DNA from: Sinohyriopsis cumingii
Taxonomy: Eukaryota; Mollusca; Bivalvia; Unionida; Unionidae
DNA: 64,000 bases
NCBI GenBank assembly: GCA_028554795.2
Contig: CM068824.1
Span: 158,918,289-158,982,288, forward strand
Reading direction: 5' to 3'
The translations under genes and the position numbers were made by a program. Below the pieces are notes generated by a model, which was given only the letters and a program-made list of their open reading frames with translations, did no database searches and had not been told where the DNA came from. How positions within the stretch are numbered: position 1 is the stretch's first letter; every line of letters begins with the position of its first letter. This document shows, one piece after another, positions 10,640 to 22,476 of the stretch.

Positions 10640-13600
10640 AGCCTGAGAAATTCTCCACTTCAGTCGGATTACCGTCAGACTGAAGGTGTTCCTGTAAGGC
10701 ATCACTCATCTTTGCTAGACAAGGTTCCAATATGTTAACCTCGCTACACCTTGACGGATCGATCATATATTTCAGTGCTTCGGGTCTGTGAGTTTTATTG
10801 GATGAGTAAACCCGATCAAAATCAAGTTGTTAAAACTTGAACAATGTTCCTCCATGATCGAGACAAGGGGTGCACACAACTGGAATGGACTCATAAATAA
10901 GTCATTTTCAAAAGTCGGTCCGTGTTTGCACAAATACTTTCTTTCTGTCAAATACATCTGTAATTGCTTTCTTTGTGGTATGCGGTCAAACTTTCGATAT
11001 TACAAAGTATCATTGTGAAGACAATTTCCTCAGCCATTTTCGGTCGATGTACAATGCCCCGCTGTTACACGATATTGTTTTGTTGGCATTCCATACTAAG
11101 GGAGGCAACTCGCGAAATCCAATAGATGTCGCTAATGCAAAGCACTGAAATATCTGATCGATCCGCCGAAGCATATCGGAATCTTAGCTAGTGAAAATGG
11201 GCATCACCACAATATTCACCTAATCACATCTTGTTGAGTTCTTTCGAAGCAGGCAAGGAAACATTTTTTCGTTACACGATTGCAAAAAGTAATTTCCGCT
11301 TTGTCCTATCAGAAGTCAATATCTTCATAAGCAGAAAACAACTGTTTTAGAATTTACTAATGACTTTTTAATGGCTTCTATCTTTGGGAAAATGATTATA
11401 ACTTTATATCTGTAATGGCAAAACAAACCATATTTTTAGCACTACATAAGAATATTGCTTTCATATTATGCCACACCAAAATTAATATATTTTCATAACC
11501 TTCTTGTTCACGCCATTGCTAGTACTTACATGTTCTTACCGTCATTGTTATCTCTTATTCCTGTTAAATCGTGTAGGGTTGAATTATGTGGCATTGGTTT
11601 GATTTGCCTAAAAGGAAGACACGATGTAAACACTTCTACGTGCAATTGCTCAATGAAAACAATGTCGTAGATAAAATAAAACTTCCACGTAAACATTTAT
11701 GCGGAATATCTTTGATTTTTTCTTTTGTAGAAGTTTTAAAATTCGTTCTATAAAGTATATTTCTAATTCTCTAGTCTTGGTGCTCAAATATTTTAATAGA
11801 CTACCATTATATGCCGATTATTACCTGTTAGTATATTGTCTAAGTTATGTATACCAATCGGATGGTCTTTGGCTAACAGACTCAGTGGAAGGATATAAGG
11901 CATTTTAATGCAAAGAGTACAGAACTATTTTTACAGACGATTAAGCATAAACAAACGAATCCTGACACAATGAATCTAACTTTGTATGCTCATTCAAATT
12001 TAATTTAAATATTTTAATTTGTAAATATTAATTTTGCTTTAATGGTTGAATCAAGAGCACAGGTGATTTATCGCTTTTGTTTATACTGTTTTCCTATTTA
12101 AGGATTATTTTTACTCTCTCTGAAAACAAAAAAAAAATACCCAAGAAAAATGTTTTAAAATCTTTGTCTTTGATTCTGCGAAAGTTTACGTTTCTTTCAA
12201 GGTGACTTGCTGCATACGTCTTGTCGACGGGGTATACCATCTTACATATCTCTAAGCAATTCAAACTAGTCCAATGGGCCTCCGTGCTTTGTTTTACCGA
12301 AACATGTCTAATGTGTCTAAAGTGGAATCTCCATGACATATATGTAGTTATGATTAATAAAAACCCAAGTTTGATTATAAATTATCAGGAATCTTAGAAG
12401 TCTTCCAATAGTCCGTGAATATAGCCTATTTCAGGGAATGCAAGGATATATTGTATTATTCTATTCTTTAGTTTTCGTATTTTTCAGAGACCAAACTAAC
12501 TCGCACGTTAAAAAACTGAAATAAAAAAACAATGTTATATTTCTTTCCCTTCATTAAGGATATCTTAAAAGTAGTATTGGCTCGTTTTGAGAAATTTTGA
12601 AATCCTAAATCTACGCAGTTATGTGTTTGTTTGATGCAACCTAAATGAAATTTCATTTTGAAGACGATGAAATATTTTACTTAATTTTTCTTTTAATTTA
12701 GTTTCGCATCATTTCCTTTCCTTGCGGTTATGTACTGATTAAAAAGTAACAATTTATTATAAATGTAATTTCTTTTATTGTCTTAATGATGACATTTTAA
12801 AACTTGCTCTAACTTTGTTACCTGTACCAATAGGTAGACGTTTAACTATATATTTTACATCCAGGAGTGTGTGTGTGTGATTTGGATTTTTAACGTAGCT
12901 TTTAAAAAAACATTCAGTCATATCGCTACGATGTCTGCAGTGTGGCAGTTTGTAGTGATGTTTAGCACTGGGGCATTATGCCGCAGACATGTGGCGCGAT
13001 GTCCCACCCAGTTACATTATCCTGACACCAGACCGACCAGTCCTAACACTAACCTCTTAATGCTGAGCGCCAAGCGAGGCAGCTGTTAGTACCATTTTTG
13101 TAAGTCTTTGGTATGACTCGGCCTGGGATCGAACCTACGACCTCCCGCATCCGAGGCGGACGCTCTAACCACTAGGCCACCGGAGCGTAATGAATCTTGA
13201 AGCATTCTCAAAAACTTCGTAACATTATTTCTTTATTTCAATGTTTTGACATTTTCGAATTGGACACCATACTAGGCCTACGTATACCCTCTCCATAATA
13301 CACGATAGCAAATGGTGAAAATACTTACATTGTAAATAATACCGAAACACCAGACATATCAGTTGACGATGTTAATGTAAGAATTCATACATACAAATAG
13401 AGTTACGTTATGCATTACTGGGCATTATAACCAGCTTGGTAAGTGTTCATATGGATTTATCATTCTAGAACAATGGCAACTACCATACACATACACTATC
13501 AATCGAAATGTACCAAAGTTTGAAGAATTACTGATAAAACTGGCGTTGTAAACAAAATTCTAACATATTAGTTAATCAAATTTCGTCTATTTCCAATATC

Positions 13601-13640
13601 ATTTACTTGATGTTTTCTTTATAAATGAAAATTCTATTTA
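10640..13640 (+). repeat. Ancient paralogous segment, copy B
   Basis: Collinear with copy A (6290-8700); see the block matches listed there. It is longer because of the SINE at 12911-13187 and other insertions. A further partial repeat of its end, ACTGATAAAACTGGCG, occurs at about 13530 and again at 14070. No coding content is recognised. Confidence 0.7.
12911..13187 (-). mobile_element. tRNA-derived SINE, about 275 bp
   Basis: On the minus strand the element opens with a tRNA-like head. Box A is TGGCCTAGTGG (about 13181-13171) and box B is GGTTCGATCCC (about 13136-13126), at tRNA spacing for an internal RNA polymerase III promoter. A body follows with GGCGCTCAGCATTAAGAGG, which I recall as a widespread SINE body in molluscs. 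The end is AT-rich. It is not a tRNA gene, because the acceptor and T stems do not close and the transcript would run on into the body. The paralogous segment A lacks it at the matching place (about 7590), which supports the boundaries. A clean target duplication is not visible. Confidence 0.85.
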
Positions 13641-13679
13641 CAGTTAAACTCTCTTTGTCTCTCAGATTTTAACACAAAA

Positions 13680-14320
13680 AGGAATACATTTTATATGGAT
13701 ATAACAGGCTTTATTCAGCTCGGTCACTTACCCGATATGCGATGGGGATATCACCCCGTGGCTGTCGCCGAGATGACAGGAATCATTCCTATTCGGGTGA
13801 TGCTGGAACGGTATGGCCTCAACATGTTCACAGAGAAATAGTGAAAATATTTAAATGGTGAATAATTCACCTGGCTTATAGAATAAAAACAAGCCTTATA
13901 CATTGACAGTGCCAAGGTAAGAACTCGTTAGGTATATATAAACAGAACTACATCATGCAAGGTATGGCATTAACTTGATTAGTGTTTAAAGGGATTCATC
14001 TTTCGAAACCTATAACAACAATTATTACATAAACACGTCTATATCAGACCAAATGTATCATAGTTTAAAACATTACTGATAAAACTGGCGATTTTGCTCA
14101 ACGAGCTAAAATTATTTATATTATTTTATCAAACTTCGTCAATTTCTAATAATATTAACTCGATGGGTTTTCTTTTAAATTTAAAAAGGTCGTTAGAATT
14201 CATATCTTCCACACTCTCAAGTTTTAAAACAGTGAAGATATTATACGTAATCTAACAGGCCTTGCTTAGGACTCTTACTTACCTATGGGATGTGGAACAG
14301 TATGACCCCAACAGGTTCGT
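13680..14320 (-). repeat. Duplicated exon-like sequence with two splice-donor-like sites
   Basis: On the minus strand, GGCCATACCGTTCCA (about 13822-13808) precedes CGCATATCGG|GTAAGTG near 13725. A related GGGTCATACTGTTCCA (about 14310) precedes CCCATAG|GTAAGTAAG near 14278. Flanks such as AACAGGC and the downstream AT-rich stretches also match. This is a diverged local duplication. Whether either copy is, or was, an exon cannot be settled without an acceptor or transcript. Confidence 0.4.
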
Positions 14321-14988
14321 ACAAACTTAACACATATGCATTTCATTTCTAACGTGATTTCTACTCTTTATCATCTATATATTCCACAAATTCTAAACCC
14401 ATATTTCTTCATCATTTTTTCTCTCTCTTTCCATTTATTTCAATCCCACGTATTGTTGTGTGAAGAGATGTATATCAGTTAATATGTTCGTACTACGTTT
14501 GAGTACGGAATGTGATAATTGCTGGAAATTTTAGTTAAAGTGAAGCTACTGTAGAAAACATTATATCTTACGTGTCTGATGTACACGTGTACAGGTTGTG
14601 TATTGCAATCAAGCTTTTGTCGTTGACATTGTCACTGTTTATCTTTAACACCTGTCATCAATTTCAAATGTGTTTGTCTCACCACATACTGATTAATGTG
14701 TTTTAAGATATAACTAGACAACATTGCCAAATCTTTGATGAGAAACAAATACAAGATCGGTGTAATACATTTCAACGAGTGTTTGAAATTACTGCAAATT
14801 ACACTGCGCATTACCATATTATGCGTCTGTCTCGTCCTTTATTGAACAAAGTGTCTGATGCAAAACCATCGCTAAAATCATTAAATAGCCAATGACAAGA
14901 AACTTTCAGGAGTTCGGTGAACTGTACAGCACATTACTTTGTGGGGTTCGTGGACTAAGATTAACGTAAATGATATTAACTCTTTTCT
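14321..14988. other. No gene recognised
   Basis: AT-rich sequence. The ORF on the minus strand at 14632-14817 shows no motif. Confidence 0.4.
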
Positions 14989-14995
14989 CTATCTA

Positions 14996-15082
<87 letters not shown>
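14989..15082. repeat. Compound microsatellite (CTAT)n-(CT)n-(AT)n
   Basis: Tetranucleotide ATCT copies, then a CT run to 15048 and an AT run to 15082. The ORFs crossing it encode only Ser-Leu and Tyr-Ile repeats. Confidence 0.97.
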
Positions 15083-15084
<2 letters not shown>

Positions 15085-15329
15085 ATGCAGCCAAACCTGT
15101 CTTACAAGTCACCTCTGCTAAGCACTTAACTCTTCGAAGAAATTTGCAGCCAAAATATTACAGAAATTGATCTTTATTAATAAACCACATGTTCTCAGAT
15201 GACACGTTTCTTACTTCCCAGAGATTTAACTTTATATACAAACAATACTAATTAACAACATGAAAAGTGACATTTATAAAAAAGACTTACAAAGTGACAT
15301 TATGTACAAAAATGAGTGCAGCGGGAAAA

Positions 15330-16055
15330 GCCTAGTCATCAGCAATAATACAATCAGCTTGATCTTCAGGAATAACAAAAACAGCTAGAACATCAGGAAT
15401 AACAACATCAGCTAGAACATCAGGTATAACAAAAAAAACCCCAGCTAGATCGTTAGAAATAACAAAGGAGCTAGATCATCAGGTATCACAAAAGCAGATT
15501 GAACAGCAGGTATAAAACAATCAGCTTGCTCATCAGGAATAACAAAATCAGCTAGATCATCACGGATAACAAAAGTAGCTAGATCATCACGGATAACAAA
15601 AGTAGCTTGGTCATTAGGAATATCAAAATCAGCTTGATCATTAGGTATAATAAAAGCCGTTTAATCAACATAAATAACGAATACTGCATGATCGTCAGGT
15701 ATAATGAAAACAGCAAGATCATCAGGTATAACGAAAGCAGCTAGATCATCACGTATAACGAAAGCACCTACATCATCACGTATAACGAAAGCAGCTAGAT
15801 CATCAGGTATAGAAAAAAGCAGCTAGATCATCATGTATAACAAAAGCAGCTTGACCATCAGGAATAGGAAAAGCAGCTTGTTCATCAGGTATAACGAAAG
15901 CAGCTAGATCATCATGTATAACAAAAGCAGCTTGTTCATCAGGTATGACGAAAGCAGCTAGATCATCATGTATAGCAAAAGCAGTTGATCATTAGGTATA
16001 TCTAAAACAGTTTAATCATCAGTAATAAGAAACGCAGCTTGACCATCATGTGTAA
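15330..16055 (+). repeat. 27-bp minisatellite, about 26 diverged copies
   Basis: The unit is AACAAAAGCAGCTAGATCAT plus CAGGTAT. Variants change AGCTAGATC to AGCTTGATC or AGCTTGTTC, and AGGTAT to ACGTAT, ATGTAT or AGGAAT. The middle copies are the most alike. Confidence 0.9.
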
Positions 16056-16114
16056 TACGGTATATACTCGATTTCAAGTCTGATCCAATTACAAACTGTA
16101 TCGATCTTGATCTA

Positions 16115-16785
16115 TGCTGCATATTATGAGTAATCATTATAAAAGCTACATTCTGTTTATTATGAGTAATCATTCTACAAACAACATGCTGTTTACTGGA
16201 GCAATCATTATACTAACAACGTGCTGTTATTAGGAGTATTCATTATACAAACAAGATGCTATTTATTAGCAGTAGCGATTATACAAATATCATACTGTTT
16301 ATTAGGAGTAATCATTATAAAAACTACATGCTGTTTGTTAGGAGTAATCATTATAAGAACAACATGCTGTTTATTATGAGTAATCATTTTAAAAACAAGA
16401 TGATATTTATTAGCAGTACAGATTGTACAAACCACATTCTGTTTATTCGGAGTAATCATTATATAAACAACATACTGTTTATTAGGAGTAATCATTATAC
16501 AAAAAACATGATGTTTATTAGGAGTAATCATTATACAAAGAAGATGCTGTTTATTAGCAGTAATCACTATACAAACAACATACTGTTCATTAGGAGTAAT
16601 CGTTATACGAACAACATGCTGTTTATTAGGAGAGATCATTATACAAACAACATGGTCTTTATTATGAGTAACCACTATGCAAGCAACATGCTGTTCATTA
16701 GGAGTAATCGTTATACGAACAACATGCTGTTTTTTAGGAGTAATCATTATAGAAACAACATATAGTTTTTAGGACTAATCATTCG
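16115..16785 (+). repeat. 36-bp minisatellite, about 18 copies, open on both strands
   Basis: The unit is CAAACAACATGCTGTTTATT plus AGGAGTAATCATTATA. Because 36 is divisible by three and the unit lacks stops in one frame of each strand, it yields a 169-codon plus-strand ORF and a 162-codon minus-strand ORF. It follows the 27-bp array directly. Confidence 0.92.
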
Positions 16786-16789
16786 GGCG

Positions 16790-17541
16790 TTATGTAAGCT
16801 GTGTGAGTCAGCAAATGACAGTTTATACCACGATAAACTCAGCAAAAAACAACGTTAAACTCTTATAATTGAAGTTTCAATTATTCGTCATGTTATTTTG
16901 TTTGCATCATTAAAAACAGAAGTCTTAATTGAACGTAGTAATACATGTTTGGGGTTTTTCTGTTACATAGCTATTTATAACACTTGGGATTGTCCTGCTT
17001 GATCGTAATAAGGTCATTATAATACCAGTCCTACAACCAATGGAAGACAAATTTATTCAATTACTTTTTTAAAAATTGTTAGAATGTTGTTTTCCTTTAA
17101 TGCTTACTTCGTATCTGCCTTAACTGGCAGTGTTTATCTTATGCTGTACAAGTGACTCTATTTATAGAAGTGGGTATTCTTAGAAAAGTAGTTCTCCTTA
17201 CAGTTAATACATAAATAAAATTTTGATCACGTGGTAAAATTCTGACCAATGAAAATGTTACTTTCCTTTACCCGCTACTGGCATTGCAATTATTACAATG
17301 TGACATCATCAAAATGCAGATACATTTTTGCCAATGCGAATCGTAGCTGTTTTTTTAATTTTGGGGGACACTGTACGTAAAATGACACGGTTGCGATTTA
17401 TACCTAATATTAAATCATGTATTACACAACATTGATAATCGCAATAAACGATAAAGTCAGCACAAAGTATTAGTGACTTCTGGATTTTTTTTTCGATTTA
17501 CATAAATTACTGCTGCACGGTGTTTTTACAGCAGAAAACTA
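16790..17541. other. No gene recognised
   Basis: AT-rich sequence. Its end may contain unreadable parts of the LINE relic that follows. Confidence 0.4.
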
Positions 17542-17930
17542 ATGTTATCTGAATTACTGCGTCATACTGAGAAAAAAATGTCCATTCATCAATGGACGCT
17601 TTTATTTTGTTTATTTGATAAAAAAAGTCTATCATCTTTATTACCCGAGCTACTTAGAACGAATTACGCATATATTAGACTCAATGACACTGTTGCCTTA
17701 TTCATGACTGCTCTTAAAACTCACATATTTCGACTATAAGGACAGACTTAAAATTTAATAATGTTTACTTCCTTAATTATTATCAGCATGTTTTTTGTTT
17801 TGTAGTTTCATGGTGTTTGTTTTGGTAATCTTGTCGTCTTACATGTTTTATGTGTTATCTAATAATCTAAAGCATGCAGAGCTTCTAAAGATTAGGCGCT
17901 ATTGTGATGTATATTGAATTGTTTTCTGGC
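17542..17930 (+). pseudogene. 3' end of a CR1/L2-like LINE (relic)
   Basis: The frame at 17542-17739 ends in NDTVALFMTALKTHIFRL. This matches the usual extreme C-terminus of CR1/L2-type polyproteins, where a short helix ends in LKTHLF. About 130 bases later come GAGCTTCTAAAGATTAGGCG and CTAT, then TGTATATTGAATTG, which resembles the conserved 3' UTR of such elements (a GGCGCTAT-type block followed by short AT repeats). The catalytic RT is not readable upstream. The call rests on two short patterns. Confidence 0.5.
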
Positions 17931-18299
17931 TTCCTCTCGATGATTATATGTGATGTATAATTGTATTTTGTAATTGTCTTTAGTCCAGACTAGGGACATT
18001 GATTTTGTAAACAGCACAATAGACAATATATTCTCTGTGAGTATAGATTAAATATCATGATCATTATCAATGCAGGTAATATGTTTATCTTAATCTGAGT
18101 CTATGCCACTGGTATCCTCCCATGAAAAAACTTACTTTACCTGATGTTTGCCATGTTCTTTACTATAATTTTCGTAATAGGCCTTATCTTGCTGACAATT
18201 TATAATGTTTTAGAAATGAACTTTTGACCCTCATTGTGGTTCTGTTATTGTGTATTAGTTTGTTTTGCATATAATATTGTCTAAATTTTTTTTACTAAT

Positions 18300-18810
18300 T
18301 CTTGCCTTAACATCATGAAGCAGAATCAGTATTTTTGTTGTGTTCAATTTTTTATTTGGGTGGAAATAATTATTAAAATTATTTTTTTACTAAAAGTACG
18401 AAGTGCCCATTAATAATATTCTTAGACACAAACATTAATTTGGAATTGCAGCGAATTAAAACAAAGACATTTATGTAAGATATTGTTGTTATACATCAAG
18501 AGACTGTTAGTACATCATCACAATCCAGGTCATTTGTACATTACCAAATTCTAGACTAAAGATACATAAGCATGTGCAATATTGGAACTTATGTTGAATA
18601 CCACTGGAATTCAATTGGAACCTCATGCATTTGGACTTGTGATAGAACTTTCATGACCATCTGGGATTTACTTTACAATACTCTAACTTCTTTTAAATGT
18701 TTACTTTGCATTCCAGGAAAATAAATTATTTGTTGAAGTTTACAAAGCTTGTTGCTTTTTGCTCTTTTTTTGTCACCAAGTTTAAGACCATAGAGTCGTA
18801 ACACTTATTA
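18300..18810 (+). repeat. Dispersed repeat family, plus-strand copy 1
   Basis: Shares ordered blocks with 23170-23660 and 24060-24515: TTTATTTGGGTGGAA, AGTGCCCATTAATAATATTC, CATCAAGAGACTGTTAGTAC, AATTCAATTGGAACCTC, GGACTTGTGATAGAAC. It ends in GTTTAAGACCATAGAGTCGT. No ORF is seen. Confidence 0.75.
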
Positions 18811-18875
18811 TCGTATGCAGATTTGATTATTTTAAATGATCACTCAGCTTTTACTTCATGGGCAATGAGCAACAA

Positions 18876-19110
18876 TGTGCTTTTGGTCATACTTGTATAT
18901 AATGACCCTTACTTGGGTTTATGTGCATTTGGTTATACTTGTATATAATGACACTTACTTGGGTTTATGTGCATTTGGTTATACTTGTATATAATGACCC
19001 TTACTTGGGTTTATGTGCATTTGGTTATACTTGTATATAATGACACTTACTTGGGTTTATGTGCATTTGGTTATACTTGTATATAATGACCCTTACTTGG
19101 GTTTATATTC
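18876..19110 (+). repeat. 46-bp tandem repeat, five copies in alternating forms
   Basis: The unit begins GGTTATACTTGTATATAATG. Copies alternate strictly between ACCCTTAC and ACACTTAC after this, which makes a 92-bp dimeric period. Confidence 0.9.
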
Positions 19111-20255
19111 AATGAAAAGTAATCAATACCATACTCACTACCTTACTAGTGTTTTAGTATTGCATGGGCCCTTAGCTATGTAAAGAAAATAATGTTATCA
19201 AAAGGTTACATGTTGCAAGGGATCATCTTCAATTTATGAGGTCAAATACTCAGTATCATTTCCAATGATTTCAAAGCAATACTGGCTAAACTGTGCGGTT
19301 GCAATAAGCAGGAATCCAGGATACTCAAGTGTGGCTATAGACAGCTTTTACCATAAAATCATTCTGCAGGGATAACAAAAATATACGGAAGGAGTTAGCC
19401 ATCCTAATTATGAAACTGAAATATTTAAGATATAGTTATTGACTTGTTCGATTAATGAGATGGAGATGAAATCAGGTAATAACCGTCATCCCAACTTGCG
19501 TGATTAACAAGATGAACCTGGAGATGAAACCCGGGAACAAAAATCACATGAACCATTATAACTACCCAGAGATGACAGTTCTTGAAAATGTGCGTTATTG
19601 GCTATATTCCATAATCCATGTTTCAGTGCAGTCCTTTTTCTGCATAACAATTAATAAAATTCACTCGATAAGGAGGTTGATTTAGCATACTGTGTACGTT
19701 ATGCATGTTGCTAATTCTTCTCGATGACATTGATATGAACATTTGCTATGACACTAATGTCCTGTTTCAGGGCATACCTGCGTCGGTTGTTCCGAGTCGT
19801 AAATGTCTTACTGTTGGACCTTCAATTGTTTGGTTCTAAATGAAACTTGGGTTGTAAACGAGTACTAGAACTAGACACCTTATAACAGTATTGGAATATT
19901 CCAAAGTAGATACGTGCTTAGTTCTTTATGAGGAGTCTTTGTTCTAAGGCAATTTTCTGAAAATAATTCTTACCAAAAATCAGAAAACGTTTAGTGCAAC
20001 CTTGATATTGGTATATTAAACTAAACTGCACAATATTCGTGTAGTAAATGATGTAATGGCAAATAGCTTTGGCCTGGGAAACATGCACAACATGTCAAAG
20101 TCCTACGAATTCAAACAACAAAAACCACAAGTCGTGATTGTCAATACGAATGAGCTAAATGCATAGGAACATGGCTCAAAATGTCAATATGTCATTGATA
20201 GTTCGCAGGAACAACTCAAACAATTTGTATTTTGTTTCCCCCAATGGCCATATAA
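19111..20255. other. No gene recognised
   Basis: No motif, repeat or RNA gene is seen. The 61-codon ORF at 19500-19685 has no support. Confidence 0.4.
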
Positions 20256-20915
20256 GTTGATATTGCCTAGTATAGCCAGATAAAATTAGTGTTGACATCT
20301 TGCATAGTGTAACCAAATAAAATTAGTGTTGACTTTGACATCCTGCCTAGTATAGCCAAATAAAATTAGTGTTGACTTTGCCATCCTGCCTAGTATAGCC
20401 AAATAAAATTAGTGTTGACTTTGCCATCCTGCCTAGTATAGCCAAATAAAATTAGTGTTGACTATGCCATCCTGACTAGTATAGCCAAATAAAATTAGTG
20501 TTGACTTTGCCATCCTGCCTAGTATAGCCAAAAAAAATTAGTGTTGACTATGTTATTTTGCCTAATATAGCCAAATAACATTAGTGTGGATTATGTTATT
20601 TTGCACTTGCCTAGTATAGCCAAATAAAATTAGTGTTGACTATGCCATCCTGACTAGTATAGCCAAATAAAATTATTGTTCACTATGTCATCCTGACTAG
20701 TACAGCCAAATAAAATTAGTGTTGACTATGTTATTTTGCCTAGTATAGCCAAATAAAATTAGTGTGGATTATGTTATTTTGCACTTGCCTAGTACAGCCA
20801 AATAAAATTAGTGTTGACTATATCATCCAGCCTAGTATAGCCAAATAAAATTAGTGTTGATTATGTTATTTTGCACTTGCCTATTATAGCCAAATAATAT
20901 TAGTGTTAACTATGT
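20256..20915 (+). repeat. 43-bp minisatellite, about 15 copies with a longer variant
   Basis: The unit is CTAGTATAGCCAAATAAAAT plus TAGTGTTGACTTTGCCATCCTGC. From about 20570 a longer form with TTATTTTGCACTTGC alternates with the short form. Confidence 0.92.
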
Positions 20916-21069
20916 CATTTCTCACTTGAAACCGGTAGTAGCAGAGCTGCAGAGGCATGCAACACTAAGGTTCTTATCAATATTGGGAAACGGTGAAATG
21001 CAGCTTCTGATTCATCTATAAATAGAATGCGCAATATTTGACAGTTTTATACATGTTTCGTTTCTGATG

Positions 21070-22180
21070 TGCTCTCGACGAATTTGGGGGCATTTATCGG
21101 TTGTACTAGTTGTAATGGGTCTCTGTGATGCAAGTCTCGTAGTGGTATTGTCGAGATGTTATAGCCGTCACTGGTGATACCGGTTTGTGATGGGTCTCTC
21201 TTATACAGGTAATATAATCATATTGCAGATTATTTGATGGCCGTTACTAGTGGTGCAAGTCTCTGGTAGGACTCTCTGATACATGTTCCATAATGATATA
21301 CTGGGTCTTAGTGGCCATCACTGGTGGTACCAGCCTTTGGTGGGTCTCTGTTATACAAGTTCCATAATGATATACTGGGTCTTAGTGGCCATCACTGGTG
21401 CTACCAGCCTTTGGTGGGTCTCTGTTATACAATTTCCATAATGATATACTGGGTCTTAGTGGCCATCACTGGTGGTACCAGCCTTTGGTGGGTCTCTGTT
21501 ATACAATTTCCATAATGATATAATGGGTCTTAGTGGCCATCACTGGTGGTACCAGCCTTTGGTGGGTCTCTGTTATACAATTTCCATAATGATATACTGG
21601 GTCTTAGTGGCCATCACTGGTGGTACCAGCCTTTGGTGGGTCTCTGTTATACAAGTTCCATAATGATATACTGGGTCTTAGTGGCCATCACTGGTGGTAC
21701 CAGCCTTTGGTGGGTCTCTGTTATACAATTTCCATAATGATATACTGGGTCTTAGTGGCCATCACTGGTGGTACCAGCCTTTGGTGGGTCTCTGTTATAC
21801 AATTTCCATAATGATATACTGGGTCTTAGTGGCCATCACTGGTGGTACCAGCCTTTGGTGGGTCTCTGTTATACAATTTCCATAATGATATAATGGGTCT
21901 TAGTGGCCATCACTGGTGGTACCAGCTTTTGGTGGGTCTCTGTTATACAATTTCCATAATGATATACTGGGTCTTAGTGGCCGTCCCTGGTGGTACCAGC
22001 CTTTGGTGGGTCTCTGTTATACAAGTTCCATAATGATATACTGGGTCTTAGTGGCCGTCGCTGGTGGTACCAGCTTTTGGTGGGTCTCTGTTATACAAGT
22101 TCCATAATCATGTTGCCGAGGCATTGTTGTCCGTTACTAGTTGTACCGATCTGTTATGGGTCTGATACATTTGTTGGTAC
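21070..22180 (+). repeat. 74-bp minisatellite, 11 near-identical core copies with decayed edges
   Basis: Core copies run from about 21296 to 22110 in exact 74-base steps (for example 21324, 21398, 21472 and on to 22064). Unit landmarks are TGGTACCAGCCTTTGGTGGG, TTCCATAATGATATACTGGG and TTAGTGGCCATCACTGG. Diverged copies flank both sides (21070-21295 and 22111-22180). Overlapping 63-codon ORFs in rotating frames are by-products, since 74 is not divisible by three. Confidence 0.95.
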
Positions 22181-22387
22181 CTTTCTATATTTCAATGTTA
22201 GTTATAACTGTATTGATTGTCCATGAATACATAATATTTCTTATTCTTGTGTAGCGTGTTCTCGCTCTCTCTCATTGCAAAATTTTGTCAATATTTTATG
22301 TAACCTGTATATAAGTTTATATTGGTAGAGTACAATATATATCAATAAAAGTAAACTCATCGAGTGACCATCATGTATCAAACAGTA

Positions 22388-22391
<4 letters not shown>

Positions 22392-22472
<81 letters not shown>
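22392..22472. repeat. (AT)n microsatellite, about 40 dinucleotides
   Basis: Pure AT run. It lies 210 bases after the 74-bp array. Confidence 0.98.

Positions 22473-22476
<4 letters not shown>

Noticed and set aside
13115..13190. A tRNA gene on the minus strand
   Set aside because: A and B boxes are present, but the acceptor stem does not pair and a SINE body follows directly; it is the head of a SINE.
16256..16765. Overlapping 169- and 162-codon ORFs as genes
   Set aside because: Both arise from a 36-bp tandem repeat with no stop in one frame of each strand; no domain or start context supports a gene.
15330..16785. CRISPR array
   Set aside because: Units are contiguous, lack unique spacers and vary throughout; these are eukaryotic minisatellites.
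21324..22226. Series of 63-codon ORFs
   Set aside because: Identical windows of a 74-bp tandem repeat read in rotating frames.
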